Positions 50,917 through 60,163 of a stretch of DNA of 64,000 nucleotides are shown one piece after another. The notes under the pieces were generated by a model. The model did no database searches. It saw nothing but the letters and a program-made list of their open reading frames with translations, and was not told the origin of the DNA. Source of the stretch: Bacteroidales bacterium (lineage in GTDB: Bacteria > Bacteroidota > Bacteroidia > Bacteroidales > F082); assembly GCA_017537965.1 (NCBI GenBank), contig JAFYJV010000030.1, positions 33,575 through 97,574 on the forward strand, given 5' to 3'. The number at the start of each line of letters is the position of its first letter. The stretch's first letter is position 1. Both the position numbers and the translations under genes were made by a program.

Positions 50917-51615
50917 TTATTTTATATCTTCATACTCATAAACACGATAATCTATGGAATAATCCATCGAATCGGGCAAAAGCTCGTCGGTACGGCCTTG
51001 TTCACGTAAAATGTCGTTGAACATCCTCCTGTTACGAAGCAACTTGTTCTGCCTACGAGCACTGGCGTTGAATTTATCGTAGAGATATTGTATGGGGCTG
51101 GCTACAATGCCACCGTTTTCGAAATCAAGGTAAGGATTCCGTTTGCGTCCCGACTTCATGCCTGCCAACTCATCGTTCAGCCGCTGTAACTCACGAGGCA
51201 TAGGCTTTGTAGGCATGTCGATGATCATTTGCTTGAAAGTCTTGTAGTCGTAAAATGGAAACACCGTTACTTCCTTTAAGGTGATGGTATCGCGCTGCAA
51301 AACGATGACCATGGTATCGATGTCGGCCATGGTGGAATCGATCGGAATCAATCGACGGCTGTAACCAATGCAACTGACCCACAGCGTATCGACTTTTTTG
51401 GCTGGAATGAAGAAATATCCCTCACGATTGGAAATCGTGCCACAATGAGCCATCTTACTGATCACATGAGTGTTACGAACAGGAAGCAGACTGTCGGAAG
51501 TCAATATCATTCCAAAAACAGGAAGCCTGTCGTGGTAATCCAAAGCATGTTCCCCTTGGGAAAAAAGCCTCAGGCACGACAACAACAAAAACACTATGAG
51601 TAAAAAACGTTTCAA
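50917..51615 (-). CDS. Exported carboxypeptidase-regulatory-like domain protein
   Basis: This 232-residue protein has a signal peptide (to about 20, RLFSQ). Residues about 30-115 form a CarboxypepD-reg-like beta domain: PVFGMILTSDSLLPVRNTHV, GTISNREGYFFIPAKK, VSCIGYSRRLI and a closing ITLKEVTVFP. This fold commonly starts TonB-dependent proteins. The rest (LNDELAGMKSGRKRNPYLDF onward) is basic and helical, without a known family. It is divergent from the lipoprotein gene at 51685. The function is unknown. Confidence 0.8.
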   Translation of the reverse strand: MKRFLLIVFLLLSCLRLFSQGEHALDYHDRLPVFGMILTSDSLLPVRNTHVISKMAHCGTISNREGYFFIPAKKVDTLWVSCIGYSRRLIPIDSTMADIDTMVIVLQRDTITLKEVTVFPFYDYKTFKQMIIDMPTKPMPRELQRLNDELAGMKSGRKRNPYLDFENGGIVASPIQYLYDKFNASARRQNKLLRNRRMFNDILREQGRTDELLPDSMDYSIDYRVYEYEDIK

Positions 51616-51672
51616 AGGATCGAATTGAAGTGGCTAAAATACGACAATTCCCTAACGATTGTTTTATTTTAT

Positions 51673-51680
51673 TATTTTTG
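51673..51680 (+). promoter_or_regulatory. -7 box directly before the lipoprotein gene
   Basis: TATTTTTG ends only four bases before the ATG at 51685, so the transcript would begin at or just after the start codon. Confidence 0.45.
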
Positions 51681-51684
51681 CAAT

Positions 51685-52713
51685 ATGAAAATAAGGATTT
51701 TGTTAATGATGTTGGCATTGGCCTTGGTTGTCGCGTCTTGCTCAACCGATGTGGATCTTTATGCCGAACCCAAGGACATTCCGATTGTCTATGGTGTTCT
51801 GAACAGTGACGCCGATACCAATTTCATCAAGATCACCCATGCTTTGTATGCCTCCGACGACCCGTTACAGACAGCCCTCAACCCAGCGGAGAGCAATTAC
51901 CCGGGCAAGCTCGATGTGCGGCTCACTGAGTATATCAACGGCGACTCGGTACGGCAAATCATTCTCGACACCATCACTTTGCACAACAAACCTTCGGGCT
52001 ATTTCTATGCTCCCGACCAAAAAATGTATTATACCACGGAACCATTGGGACACAACACTGCCAATGAGCTTTACGGTTATCGCTTGACAGTGGTGCTACC
52101 CAACCGTGTTTTGTCAGCCTATACCGACATGGTGGGCTCCAGCGCCTTCAGGATCCAAAGCCTGGGGGTCAACTTCTCGCCCGAGTATTTCGGTGTCAGC
52201 CAATCTTTCCTGTTTCATCCCGCCGTCAACGCCTCCATATACGATTTCGATCTAGCCTTTACTTTCAAGGAACAGCGGACTCCGGACTCCGACTCGATAC
52301 AACGAACCATGAAATGGCACATTGGCACCTATTACGAACAGGATCTGGTACACCATGTGGTACACGACATGTACAACTTCAAGTATCGACCCGAAAACTT
52401 TTGGTACCACCTGGAGGAGTTTATCGGTGGTGATACCTGCATCCAAGGGCTGACCCGTATGTTGAGCGACCAAGCCGCCTTGGTGATCATCACGGCAGGA
52501 AGCCGCACGCTACAAGACTACATGCTGTACTCCAATGTCGTTAGCCAAGAGCATCCCAGCGACTATGCCTTTTCAAATATCGAAGGAGCCATCGGCGTTT
52601 TTGCCTCCAAGATGACCCGCTCACAACATGTAGGTTTGGGCGGCACCACCATGCCGCGATTGATAGCCGATCCAAGATGGGGATTCAAATTCAGTGGCGG
52701 TGTCGATCCATGA
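51685..52713 (+). CDS. Lipoprotein of unknown function (DUF4249-like)
   Basis: The start at 51685 (MKIRILLMML) gives 342 residues with a lipoprotein signal (VVASCSTD, Cys19). Alternation of beta strands with IVYGVLNSDADTNFIKITHAL near the N-terminus and a WG-FKFSGG end recall DUF4249-type proteins of Bacteroidota, which often neighbour TonB-dependent receptors; none is adjacent here. The 3' end overlaps the convergent DUF3109 gene by 23 bases. The family call is tentative. Confidence 0.68.
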   Translation: MKIRILLMMLALALVVASCSTDVDLYAEPKDIPIVYGVLNSDADTNFIKITHALYASDDPLQTALNPAESNYPGKLDVRLTEYINGDSVRQIILDTITLHNKPSGYFYAPDQKMYYTTEPLGHNTANELYGYRLTVVLPNRVLSAYTDMVGSSAFRIQSLGVNFSPEYFGVSQSFLFHPAVNASIYDFDLAFTFKEQRTPDSDSIQRTMKWHIGTYYEQDLVHHVVHDMYNFKYRPENFWYHLEEFIGGDTCIQGLTRMLSDQAALVIITAGSRTLQDYMLYSNVVSQEHPSDYAFSNIEGAIGVFASKMTRSQHVGLGGTTMPRLIADPRWGFKFSGGVDP

Positions 52714-53263
52714 TCATCCGCTCCAAGCGCTCATACCAATCCTCGCCAAACTTCCTTACCAACGGTCCTTTCAGGAATTTCCAAAGTGGAATGCCTTCAG
52801 CTTCGCCCTTACGCTTGGCGGGCACGCAGACACTCCATTCATGGTAGAGGATATGGGTGAAACCGTCTTTTTCCACCAAACGGATAGGGTAGAGGTGGCA
52901 AGAGATGGGTTTCCAGAAATCACACTTGCCTTCTAGATAAGCCTTTTCAATGGCGCATAGTGCGGTGCCGTTCTCGTGGAAATATACGAAAGCGCACTCG
53001 GCACCATTCACTAGCGGTGTCACCAACTCACCCGTTTCGTCATAATCATAGACATCACCTTCTTCTATTACCTTTAGACCCTCGGGCCGCATGTATTCCT
53101 TGATGGCATCGAGGTTGTCTTCAATTCGTCCGATTTCATCCTGTTCCAAAGGCGCTCCAGCGTCACCTTCCACACAACACCAACCCTTGCAGCGCGGCAG
53201 ATTGCAGCAAAACTTGGCGTTCAGGAACTCGTCTGAAATAACAATGTTATCTAAAATAATCAT
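52691..53263 (-). CDS. DUF3109 family cysteine-rich protein
   Basis: This 190-residue protein has clustered Cys: FCCNLPRCKGWCC at 18-30, then GAECAF, ALCAIE, GKCDFW, ISCHLYPIR and WSVCVP. This arrangement, with CHLYPIR, is the hallmark of DUF3109, related to YkgJ-type metal or Fe-S cysteine clusters. The role is unknown. It overlaps the convergent lipoprotein gene by 23 bases. Its -7 box ends five bases before its ATG and overlaps the divergent ornithine carbamoyltransferase promoter. Confidence 0.9.
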   Translation of the reverse strand: MIILDNIVISDEFLNAKFCCNLPRCKGWCCVEGDAGAPLEQDEIGRIEDNLDAIKEYMRPEGLKVIEEGDVYDYDETGELVTPLVNGAECAFVYFHENGTALCAIEKAYLEGKCDFWKPISCHLYPIRLVEKDGFTHILYHEWSVCVPAKRKGEAEGIPLWKFLKGPLVRKFGEDWYERLERMIMDRHRH

Positions 53264-53264
53264 G

Positions 53265-53297
53265 TTTGCAAAGATAAAAGAAAAAAGACTAATTTTG
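53265..53297 (+). promoter_or_regulatory. Promoter of the ornithine carbamoyltransferase gene, overlapping DUF3109 promoter
   Basis: TTTG (53265-53268), 21 bases, TAATTTTG (53290-53297) matches the consensus. On the other strand TATCTTTG at 53276-53269 drives DUF3109. The two promoters overlap, so their use is likely to be exclusive or jointly regulated. Confidence 0.65.
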
Positions 53298-53318
53298 CCG
53301 CCGAATCCTAAAAGGAAT

Positions 53319-53349
53319 CTCTAAATTCTAAATTCCTAATTCTAAATTA
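53319..53349. repeat. AATTCTA tandem repeat before the ornithine carbamoyltransferase start
   Basis: About four units of AATTCTA/AATTCCT fill the leader between the promoter and the ATG at 53358. Confidence 0.5.
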
Positions 53350-53357
53350 TATAAAAA

Positions 53358-54359
53358 ATGGCTTTTAACCTCAGAAACAGAAACTTCCTGAAGTTGTTGG
53401 ACTTCACTCCGGAAGAGATCAAGTTTTTCCTGAAGCTTGCCGCCGACCTTAAGGCCGCCAAGTATGCAGGTTCCGAACAACCCCGTCTCACGGGCAAGAA
53501 CATTGCCCTCATCTTCGAAAAGACCTCGACCCGCACCCGCTGCGCCTTCGAGGTTGGCGCCAAAGACCAAGGTGCCCACGTGACCTACCTCGGTCCCACC
53601 GGTAGTCAGATCGGCATCAAGGAGAGCATGAAAGATACCGCTCGCGTGCTGGGTCGCATGTTCGACGGCATCGAGTATCGTGGCTTCGACCAAGCCACCG
53701 TCGAGGAACTGGCCAAATACGCTGGCGTCCCCGTGTGGAACGGTCTTACCGCCGAAGCTCACCCCACTCAGATTCTGGCCGACTTCCTCACCATTCAGGA
53801 GCATACCGACAAGCCCCTCAACCAGGTGAAGTTCGCTTATATCGGCGATGCCCGCTATAATATGGGCAACAGCCTGATGGTCGGCGGTGTGAAGATGGGT
53901 ATGGACATCCGCATTATCGCCCCCAAGAAACTGCAACCCGCTAAGGACCTCGTCAAGAAGTGCCAGGAAATCGCCAAGGAAACCGGTGCCAAACTTACTG
54001 TCACCGACGACGTGGAGAAGGGTGTGAAGGGTCTTGACTTCATCTACACCGACATCTGGGTATCGATGGGCGAGCCCGACAGCGTTTGGAAAGAGCGCAT
54101 CAATATGCTGATGCCCTATCAGGTCAACGCAGAACTGATGAAAAAGACAGGCAACCCCAAGTGCAAGTTCATGCACTGCCTTCCTTCGTATCACAACTTG
54201 GAGACCAAGGCCGGCCGCGACGTTTATGAGAAGTTCGGCTTGAACGGCATCGAGGTCACCGAGGACGTGTTCGAGAGCGAAAACAGCATCGTCTTCGACG
54301 AAGCCGAGAACCGCATGCACACCATCAAGGCTGTGATGGTTGCTACCTTGGGTGACTAA
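53358..54359 (+). CDS. argF: Ornithine carbamoyltransferase
   Basis: This 333-residue protein has the carbamoyl-phosphate site [10 protein letters not shown] (56-65), HPTQ near residue 134, and the ornithine-site FMHCLPS (about 273-279). The start [17 protein letters not shown] is that of standard ornithine carbamoyltransferases, not the N-succinylornithine variant common in Bacteroides. It joins ornithine and carbamoyl phosphate to citrulline, or runs in reverse in arginine fermentation (ArcB role). No other arginine gene is near, so the direction is undecided. It overlaps the M28 peptidase stop by four bases. Confidence 0.95.
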   Translation: MAFNLRNRNFLKLLDFTPEEIKFFLKLAADLKAAKYAGSEQPRLTGKNIALIFEKTSTRTRCAFEVGAKDQGAHVTYLGPTGSQIGIKESMKDTARVLGRMFDGIEYRGFDQATVEELAKYAGVPVWNGLTAEAHPTQILADFLTIQEHTDKPLNQVKFAYIGDARYNMGNSLMVGGVKMGMDIRIIAPKKLQPAKDLVKKCQEIAKETGAKLTVTDDVEKGVKGLDFIYTDIWVSMGEPDSVWKERINMLMPYQVNAELMKKTGNPKCKFMHCLPSYHNLETKAGRDVYEKFGLNGIEVTEDVFESENSIVFDEAENRMHTIKAVMVATLGD

Positions 54360-55576
54360 TACTTAACCATACGGTGCGTATGAACCTTCATCGCATCGTC
54401 GAGTACACGCAGTACATAGACTCCTGCCGCGAGCGAAGCGACATCCAATTGGATGGCTGAGCCGCGGCAGGTTTCGTTTAATACTCTTTGTCCCATCAGA
54501 TTATAAATCGAGACTTCGTTCATCGGAATGCCTTTTATTTTCAGCGTCTCCGAAACGGGATTAGGAAAAACCACCAAACCGTCGGATGTCACATCGTCCA
54601 CCTCGTTGGAAATAAGTCCAGCCAAGATAGCCACCAAACCCAAGTTCATCTCCGTGAAGCGTTTTGCCTGATTCATATTATTGACGCTTATTCCCAAGAT
54701 ATCGTCGGGCGTATGGATGAAAGGCGAGCTGTGGTTTGTGTCCTCGAAAATATGAATGGCTGGATAACCATTGCGGTTGAAAGAAGAATAGTCGCTGTCG
54801 CCATTTGACAACCACCCCTGCCTAATCCTCATGTCGGGATAATACACATGGCTGAAATCAAACACATAACTGGCAAGGGGCGCGTCTTGGCCAGTATAAA
54901 GCAGATGGGCGTGGATATCGGAACCTTCCTCCAAATAGCCAATCATGTCAAGGTTGAAATAAGCAACAATGTCCATCAACTGTTCCGCACAGTCGTGAGC
55001 GTATGCAGCACTACCGTAAAGCCCTATCTCCTCTGCAGCAAAATCGATAAAGATGACCGAACGTTCGAAAGTACAATGGCTCAGCAAACGAGCTATTTCG
55101 AGGACACCAGCTACACCAGAAGCATTGTCGTCGGCCCCAGGAGCACGCAATAATTCGGGATCGCCATCGAATTTGTTGTAGGAATCGTAATGGGCGCCGC
55201 ATACGACATACTCGTCAGGATAAAGCAACCCTCGCTTGAAAGCGATAACATTGTCGGAAGTCTCATAGAGATTGTCTTGGTAAAGCACTGGAAAGTCATG
55301 GAAATATACTGAATCGAAGCCCAGCTTGCCATAGCTATTGTAGAGCCAGTCCTGCACTTGATAGACCATCTTGCTGTTCCATCGGCGCGTATGATACGAC
55401 TGCAGATGTTCAATGGTGACTTGTATGCTGTCCACAGACACTTGATCCATAAGCGTGCGGATCTGGGGTTGTTCTTCCTGCACTACGGGAAAACTATGAT
55501 CAAACAGATGTGGCGCTTGGCTGTGTGCAGAAACCCAAAACAACGCCAAAATGCTTATCGTCAAAATCTTTTTCAT
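54356..55576 (-). CDS. M28 family aminopeptidase with T9SS sorting domain
   Basis: This 406-residue protein has a signal peptide (1-19). The M28 di-zinc site is complete: GAHYDS (His129, Asp131), APGADDN (Asp149), AAEEIGL (Glu182, Glu183), NLDMIGY (Asp210) and FIHTPDD (His288). The last 75 residues form a T9SS sorting domain: [28 protein letters not shown]. It should be a surface or secreted aminopeptidase removing N-terminal residues from peptides. tsaB lies 12 bases upstream on the same strand, giving an odd pairing. Confidence 0.93.
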   Translation of the reverse strand: MKKILTISILALFWVSAHSQAPHLFDHSFPVVQEEQPQIRTLMDQVSVDSIQVTIEHLQSYHTRRWNSKMVYQVQDWLYNSYGKLGFDSVYFHDFPVLYQDNLYETSDNVIAFKRGLLYPDEYVVCGAHYDSYNKFDGDPELLRAPGADDNASGVAGVLEIARLLSHCTFERSVIFIDFAAEEIGLYGSAAYAHDCAEQLMDIVAYFNLDMIGYLEEGSDIHAHLLYTGQDAPLASYVFDFSHVYYPDMRIRQGWLSNGDSDYSSFNRNGYPAIHIFEDTNHSSPFIHTPDDILGISVNNMNQAKRFTEMNLGLVAILAGLISNEVDDVTSDGLVVFPNPVSETLKIKGIPMNEVSIYNLMGQRVLNETCRGSAIQLDVASLAAGVYVLRVLDDAMKVHTHRMVKY

Positions 55577-55588
55577 GATACTTTATTA

Positions 55589-56284
55589 TTAAAGACCTTT
55601 CACATGCGGTTTTCCTGCCACAAAATCTTTCAGATAAAAAGGCTCGAAATAAGCCACATCCACAAAGTTGCCAGCTTTAAGCGCCTCGTCGGCCAAATGC
55701 GCCATGAAAGCGGCTGAAGGTTGCAAATTGTCAACGATATGGATCTCTGGCTGGTCGGAAAAAAGCGATGACAATTTGGGGGCGCCGTCACCAAAAAGCC
55801 ACAGTCGATGATTTTTGCGCAATTCATCGAACGCATTGGTATCCACCACCAAAGCCTTGGTCTCAGACACATTTCTCATCTGGGCATCGTAAACGGCACA
55901 ATAGACTTCCATGCGTCGGGCGTCAATCATCGGAATGAACAGGTCAGTGGGTTTCAATTCTGAGGCAAGTCGGTTTCTCATACCGAAAGCCATGGCGTGC
56001 AACGTATCTATTGCGAGTAAGGGAATGTTGGCAGCATAACATACTCCTTTGGCTGTGCTTACACCAATTCTAAGTCCAGTATAGGAGCCCGGTCCTTTGC
56101 TTACTGCCACGGCGTCGAGTGCTTCGTAACGTAGTCCCGTTTCTTCCATGACTTCATTGATGAAAATGGTAATTTTCTCAGAATGTGCATTTTGTCCTTT
56201 GCATTCACGCAAGGCCAAAGTTTTTTCTCCTTCGTTGATGGCAACCGAGCAGGTAGGAGTCGCCGTTTCAAGACATAATATCAT
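55589..56284 (-). CDS. tsaB: tRNA threonylcarbamoyladenosine biosynthesis protein TsaB
   Basis: This 231-residue protein begins ILCLETATPTCSVAI and contains SKGPGSYTGLRIG (about 62-74), the signature of TsaB. It is a scaffold partner of TsaD and TsaE in making t6A37 of ANN-reading tRNAs. Its length is normal. It lies 12 bases before the M28 peptidase gene. A -7 box (TAATTTTG, 56315-56308) lies 24 bases upstream. Confidence 0.93.
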   Translation of the reverse strand: MILCLETATPTCSVAINEGEKTLALRECKGQNAHSEKITIFINEVMEETGLRYEALDAVAVSKGPGSYTGLRIGVSTAKGVCYAANIPLLAIDTLHAMAFGMRNRLASELKPTDLFIPMIDARRMEVYCAVYDAQMRNVSETKALVVDTNAFDELRKNHRLWLFGDGAPKLSSLFSDQPEIHIVDNLQPSAAFMAHLADEALKAGNFVDVAYFEPFYLKDFVAGKPHVKGL

Positions 56285-56307
56285 TGTTTGTGTATTTCTT
56301 TGATAGG

Positions 56308-56315
56308 CAAAATTA
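56308..56315 (-). promoter_or_regulatory. -7 box of tsaB
   Basis: TAATTTTG on the minus strand, 23 bases before the start at 56284. No TTTG is seen at the usual spacing. Confidence 0.5.
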
Positions 56316-56322
56316 CGATTTC

Positions 56323-56354
56323 TTTGTCTTTCTAAAATAGTTTTTGTATTTTTG
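56323..56354 (+). promoter_or_regulatory. Upstream promoter of the four-helix/galE cluster
   Basis: TTTG (56323-56326), 20 bases, TATTTTTG (56347-56354) is a full consensus match. It lies about 145 bases before the four-helix-bundle start and 12 before a 36-codon frame at 56366. Confidence 0.7.
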
Positions 56355-56365
56355 TCACCTTATAA

Positions 56366-56476
56366 ATGATGTTTTCCGTAAGCATTATGGGACTTACGAG
56401 GCGAAGCTGTGTACAAAAATATGCAAAAAATTTCAAAAATCGCTTGACAAACGAAATTTATTGTTTATTTTTGTAG
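56366..56476 (+). CDS. Possible 36-residue leader peptide
   Basis: A short frame starts at either of two adjacent ATGs (56366, 56369) just after a consensus promoter and runs to TAG at 56476. The product is basic (GLTRRSCVQKYAKNF). The frame spans the second promoter and a CGTAAG/CTTACG inverted repeat (56377-56398). It may be a leader peptide, a small RNA or chance. Confidence 0.3.
   Translation: MMFSVSIMGLTRRSCVQKYAKNFKNRLTNEIYCLFL
56443..56473 (+). promoter_or_regulatory. Proximal promoter of the four-helix/galE cluster
   Basis: CTTG (56443-56446), 19 bases, TATTTTTG (56466-56473), ending 25 bases before the ATG at 56499. Confidence 0.65.
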
Positions 56477-56498
56477 AGTCTTTAAACACATAAACATT

Positions 56499-56903
56499 AT
56501 GGAAACATCAAATTTCAAAAAACTGACTGTGTGGCAGAAAGCCAACGATTTGGCATTAGCCCTTTACGAAACATCAAAGAATTTTCAAAAGAAAGACAGC
56601 CATTTGGCTACTTCGCTGATCGATTGTGGTGTGACAATGGCGAGCAAGGTGGCGCTTGCCGGGGAGCTTTGGTCGATGGAATTGAAAATCGGTCACCTGG
56701 AAAAGGCTAACGAGACGGCCTTTACGGCCATCAGCCTGCTGAACCTGGCGGAGCGCCTGGAGATCATCAACGAGGAAACCTTGACGACCTTGGAGAACCA
56801 GCTGGTGGAGATTAGCCATGCCATTTTCTCCTGGATCAAGAACTGTTGCAAAAAGCTGAACGAGGGACAGCCCACAGAACAAAACAACAACTTGGACACA
56901 TGA
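56499..56903 (+). CDS. Four-helix bundle protein (S23/23S rRNA-IVS-protein family)
   Basis: This 134-residue protein begins with FKKLTVWQKANDLALALYETSK, the pattern of the S23 family of four-helix bundle proteins. Members were first found encoded in intervening sequences of 23S rRNA genes, but many stand alone; their function is unclear. Here the gene is not in an rRNA. Its stop overlaps the galE start by four bases (ATGA), so it is translationally coupled to sugar-nucleotide genes. The C-terminal tail is Gln/Asn-rich. Confidence 0.88.
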   Translation: METSNFKKLTVWQKANDLALALYETSKNFQKKDSHLATSLIDCGVTMASKVALAGELWSMELKIGHLEKANETAFTAISLLNLAERLEIINEETLTTLENQLVEISHAIFSWIKNCCKKLNEGQPTEQNNNLDT

Positions 56904-57913
56904 AAATATTGGTGACCGGGGGTACTGGATACATCGGATCGCATACGGTGGTGGAACTGCAAAATGCTGGTTTCGACGTCGTGATTGTCGATGCTCTATT
57001 CAATTCTCAAAAAGAAGTAGTGGATCACATCGCAGCGATTACGGGGAAAGTACCTGAATTTGAAGCCTTCGACCTGACCGACAACAAGAAAACCGCCGAT
57101 TTCTTCAAAAGACATTCCGACCTGACGGGAGTCATCCATTTTGCCGCACATAAGGCTGTTGGAGAATCGGTGCAGCATCCGATCAAGTATTATCGTAACA
57201 ACCTCGTCTCACTGATGAACATCCTGGAAGAGATGAACACCCATGGCATTCAACACTTGGTGTTTTCCTCTTCGTGTACCGTTTACGGGCAGGCTGACCG
57301 CCTGCCCGTCTCCGAGTCGGCACCCATCAAAAAGGCAGAGAGTCCCTACGGCAACACCAAACAGATCGCCGAAGAGATCATCACCGATACCGTCCATGTA
57401 AGCAAACTCAACGCCATCGCGTTGCGCTATTTCAACCCTATTGGAGCGCATGAGAGTGGACTCATCGGCGAACTGCCTAACGGCGTGCCCGACAACCTGC
57501 TTCCCTATATCACCCAAACCGCATACGGCATCCGAGAACAGCTGAAAGTCTTTGGCGACGACTATAACACACCTGACGGCACGCCTATTCGCGATTACAT
57601 CCATGTCGTTGACCTCGCCAAAGCCCATGTGAAAGCCATACAACGTATGGTTCAAGGTCAGATGAAACAAGCCTTTGAAGTATTCAATCTCGGCACTGGC
57701 AATGGCTATTCCGTACTCGAAGTAATCAAAGCCTTCGAAAAAGCCACCGGAATCAAGATCAACTACAAGATCGTTGGCAGAAGGGAAGGCGACATCGAAC
57801 AGATCTGGGCCGACCCAAGCTACAGCAACCGAGAATTGGGGTGGAAAGCCGAACGATCTCTCGACGAGATGGTCGCCTCGGCATGGAAATGGGAACAGCA
57901 TTACCGACAATAA
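56900..57913 (+). CDS. galE: UDP-glucose 4-epimerase
   Basis: The start at 56900 gives 337 residues and opens with the NAD-binding GGTGYIGSH (7-15). SSSCTVYG and YGNTK supply the catalytic Ser/Thr, Tyr and Lys of extended short-chain dehydrogenases, and RYFNPIGAH is typical of GalE. It interconverts UDP-glucose and UDP-galactose, possibly the N-acetyl forms as well. It starts inside the stop of the four-helix bundle gene and lies 18 bases before the DUF4954 gene. Confidence 0.95.
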   Translation: MKILVTGGTGYIGSHTVVELQNAGFDVVIVDALFNSQKEVVDHIAAITGKVPEFEAFDLTDNKKTADFFKRHSDLTGVIHFAAHKAVGESVQHPIKYYRNNLVSLMNILEEMNTHGIQHLVFSSSCTVYGQADRLPVSESAPIKKAESPYGNTKQIAEEIITDTVHVSKLNAIALRYFNPIGAHESGLIGELPNGVPDNLLPYITQTAYGIREQLKVFGDDYNTPDGTPIRDYIHVVDLAKAHVKAIQRMVQGQMKQAFEVFNLGTGNGYSVLEVIKAFEKATGIKINYKIVGRREGDIEQIWADPSYSNRELGWKAERSLDEMVASAWKWEQHYRQ

Positions 57914-57931
57914 CAACTTTCACAGATACAA

Positions 57932-60145
57932 ATGGACCAAGTTACTATTATTGACTACGACCGTATCTACAAGAATTTCATCGATGAGAAATATCTTCAT
58001 GACGGTCACGACGAGTATTACTACCGCAACCAGCAGGTGAAAAAACCCACAGAAGGCTGGCGACACTTGCATTCCGACGAGATTGAGCGACTCGTGAAGA
58101 ACAGCAACTCCGCAACCAACTGGGATGACATCTGGGTCACCGATGTTTTCGACACCAGCATGGTACACAACAACCATTTCTTTGGCATGATTCGTATTGG
58201 AAGGATCTCACGCAAAGTCCTCCAATATCACGACCTTCGCGTGCCCATCGGCATCTCCAACAGCAGCATCATCTCATGTGACATCGGAGACGACGTGGCC
58301 ATCCACGACGTGCATTACATGGCCAACTACATCATCGGCGACCGCTGTATCCTGTTCAACATCCACGAACTGTCCACCACAGACCACTCCAAGTTCGGCA
58401 ACGGCATCATAAAAGAAGGCGAACCCGAAGACGTGCGTGTGTGGCTTGAGGTGATGAACGAGATAGGAAGCCGTAAGATCATGCCCTTTGACGGCATGAC
58501 TACCGCCGATGCCTACCTCTGGGCAAAATACACCGACGACACCAAGCTCCAAGAAAGGCTCAAGGAGATCACCCAGAACAGCTTCGACCCGTACCGCGGC
58601 TATTATGGCACCATCGGTGAATCAAGCGTCATCAAAAACTGCTGGATCCTTAAAGACGCCAAAGTGGGACCCTTCTGCTATATCAAAGGCGCCAGCAAAC
58701 TGAAGAACGTCACCATCAACTCCTCAAAAGAGGAGCCGTCACAGATCGGCGAAGGAGTTATCTTGGTCAACGGCGTCACAGGGTACGGCTGCCGAATCTT
58801 TTACTCCGTGGTGGCGACCCGCTTTGTGTTAGGCGACAACTGCAACTTGAAATATGGAGCGCGTCTCATCCATTCCGTCTTGGGCGACAACTCCACCATC
58901 TCGTGCTGCGAGGTGCTCAACAACCTCATCTTCCCCTCACACGAGCAGCATCACAACAACTCTTTCCTCATCTCCGCTTGCGTGATGGGACAGAGCAACA
59001 TGGCTGCAGGTGCCACCATCGGCTCCAATCACAACAGCCGCGCCACCGATGGCGAGATCGTGGCTTCGAGGGGATTCTGGCCGGGACTCTGCTCCAGCGT
59101 GAAACACTCTTCAAAGTTCGCCTCTTTTACCTTGCTTTCCAAGGCCGACTATCCCAACGAACTCAACATCATGTTGCCGTTCTGCCTGGTCAACAACAAC
59201 ACCTCGAAGAACGAGTTGGAGCTCATGCCCGCCTATTGGTGGATGTACAACATGTACGCCATCGCCCGCAACACCTCCAAATACCTGAAACGCGACAAGC
59301 GCAAACGCAAGATCCAGAACATCGAGTTTGAGACGCTCGCTCCGGATACCATGGAAGAGACCATCGAGGCACGCAAGCTCCTCGAAGTATGGGTCGCCAA
59401 GGCTTACCTCCGCTCGCAAGGCAATGACCCGGAAACCTACGAGTACTACGCACTGCGAGCCCTCGGCAAACAACTGCTTGACCATGAACCCGACACTGTT
59501 GACAGCCTCGAAGTGTTTGGCGAAGGCATTGAAAAAGGCCATCGCAAGGTGCGTATCCTCAAGCCTCGCAAAGCCTATCATGCATACGGCGACATGATTA
59601 CCTACTATGCCGTCAACACCATCCTGCATTATCTGGAAAGCCATCCCGACGAGAACATCCACACCCTTAGCGCACAGATGAAAGGCAAGCGTCTCCGCAA
59701 ATGGATCAATCTGGGCGGACAGACCATGCCACAGGAAGACGTGGACCAGCTGAGGGCAGACATCAACAACGGCGTACTCAACAATTGGGACGAAATCCAT
59801 CACCGCTACGATGAGCTCTGGACCCGTTACCAAGCCGAGAAGACTCGTCACGCCTATTTCTCGCTGATGTTCCTCTACAAAGATGAAACCGACGTGCTGA
59901 CAGACGAGATGTGGAAAGAGAATCTGGAAAAGGCCATCCGTATCCAACAATTCATCTGCGACCAGGTTTACGACAGCAGGAAAAAAGACTATGAGAATCC
60001 TTTCCGCAACGCCACTTTCCGTAACGAGGAAGAAAAACTGGCCGTCATCGGTGAACTCGACGATGTCAGCTTCGTGAAACAGATTCGACAAGAAACCGAA
60101 GATTTTATCGCCTCCATAAATAAACTTCTTACTTCTGAATTCTAA
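57932..60145 (+). CDS. DUF4954 family left-handed beta-helix protein
   Basis: This 737-residue protein has a hexapeptide-repeat-like region from about residue 95 to 370 (SIISCDIGDDVAIHDV, IIGDRCILFNI, AKVGPFCYIKGA, ATRFVLGDNCNLKYGARLI), a left-handed beta-helix as in sugar-nucleotide acyltransferases. The C-terminal 350 residues are helical. DUF4954 is a conserved family of Bacteroidota and some other anaerobes with unproven function. It lies between galE and nagB, hinting at amino-sugar or UDP-sugar handling. The last residues (LLTSEF) are encoded by a CTTCTTA-like repeat. Confidence 0.88.
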   Translation: MDQVTIIDYDRIYKNFIDEKYLHDGHDEYYYRNQQVKKPTEGWRHLHSDEIERLVKNSNSATNWDDIWVTDVFDTSMVHNNHFFGMIRIGRISRKVLQYHDLRVPIGISNSSIISCDIGDDVAIHDVHYMANYIIGDRCILFNIHELSTTDHSKFGNGIIKEGEPEDVRVWLEVMNEIGSRKIMPFDGMTTADAYLWAKYTDDTKLQERLKEITQNSFDPYRGYYGTIGESSVIKNCWILKDAKVGPFCYIKGASKLKNVTINSSKEEPSQIGEGVILVNGVTGYGCRIFYSVVATRFVLGDNCNLKYGARLIHSVLGDNSTISCCEVLNNLIFPSHEQHHNNSFLISACVMGQSNMAAGATIGSNHNSRATDGEIVASRGFWPGLCSSVKHSSKFASFTLLSKADYPNELNIMLPFCLVNNNTSKNELELMPAYWWMYNMYAIARNTSKYLKRDKRKRKIQNIEFETLAPDTMEETIEARKLLEVWVAKAYLRSQGNDPETYEYYALRALGKQLLDHEPDTVDSLEVFGEGIEKGHRKVRILKPRKAYHAYGDMITYYAVNTILHYLESHPDENIHTLSAQMKGKRLRKWINLGGQTMPQEDVDQLRADINNGVLNNWDEIHHRYDELWTRYQAEKTRHAYFSLMFLYKDETDVLTDEMWKENLEKAIRIQQFICDQVYDSRKKDYENPFRNATFRNEEEKLAVIGELDDVSFVKQIRQETEDFIASINKLLTSEF

Positions 60146-60160
60146 ATTTTAAATTCTATA
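60124..60160. repeat. CTTCTTA/AATTCTA repeat at DUF4954-nagB boundary
   Basis: Short repeated units run through the DUF4954 stop codon and the spacer up to the nagB ATG at 60164. Confidence 0.5.
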
Positions 60161-60163
60161 AAA

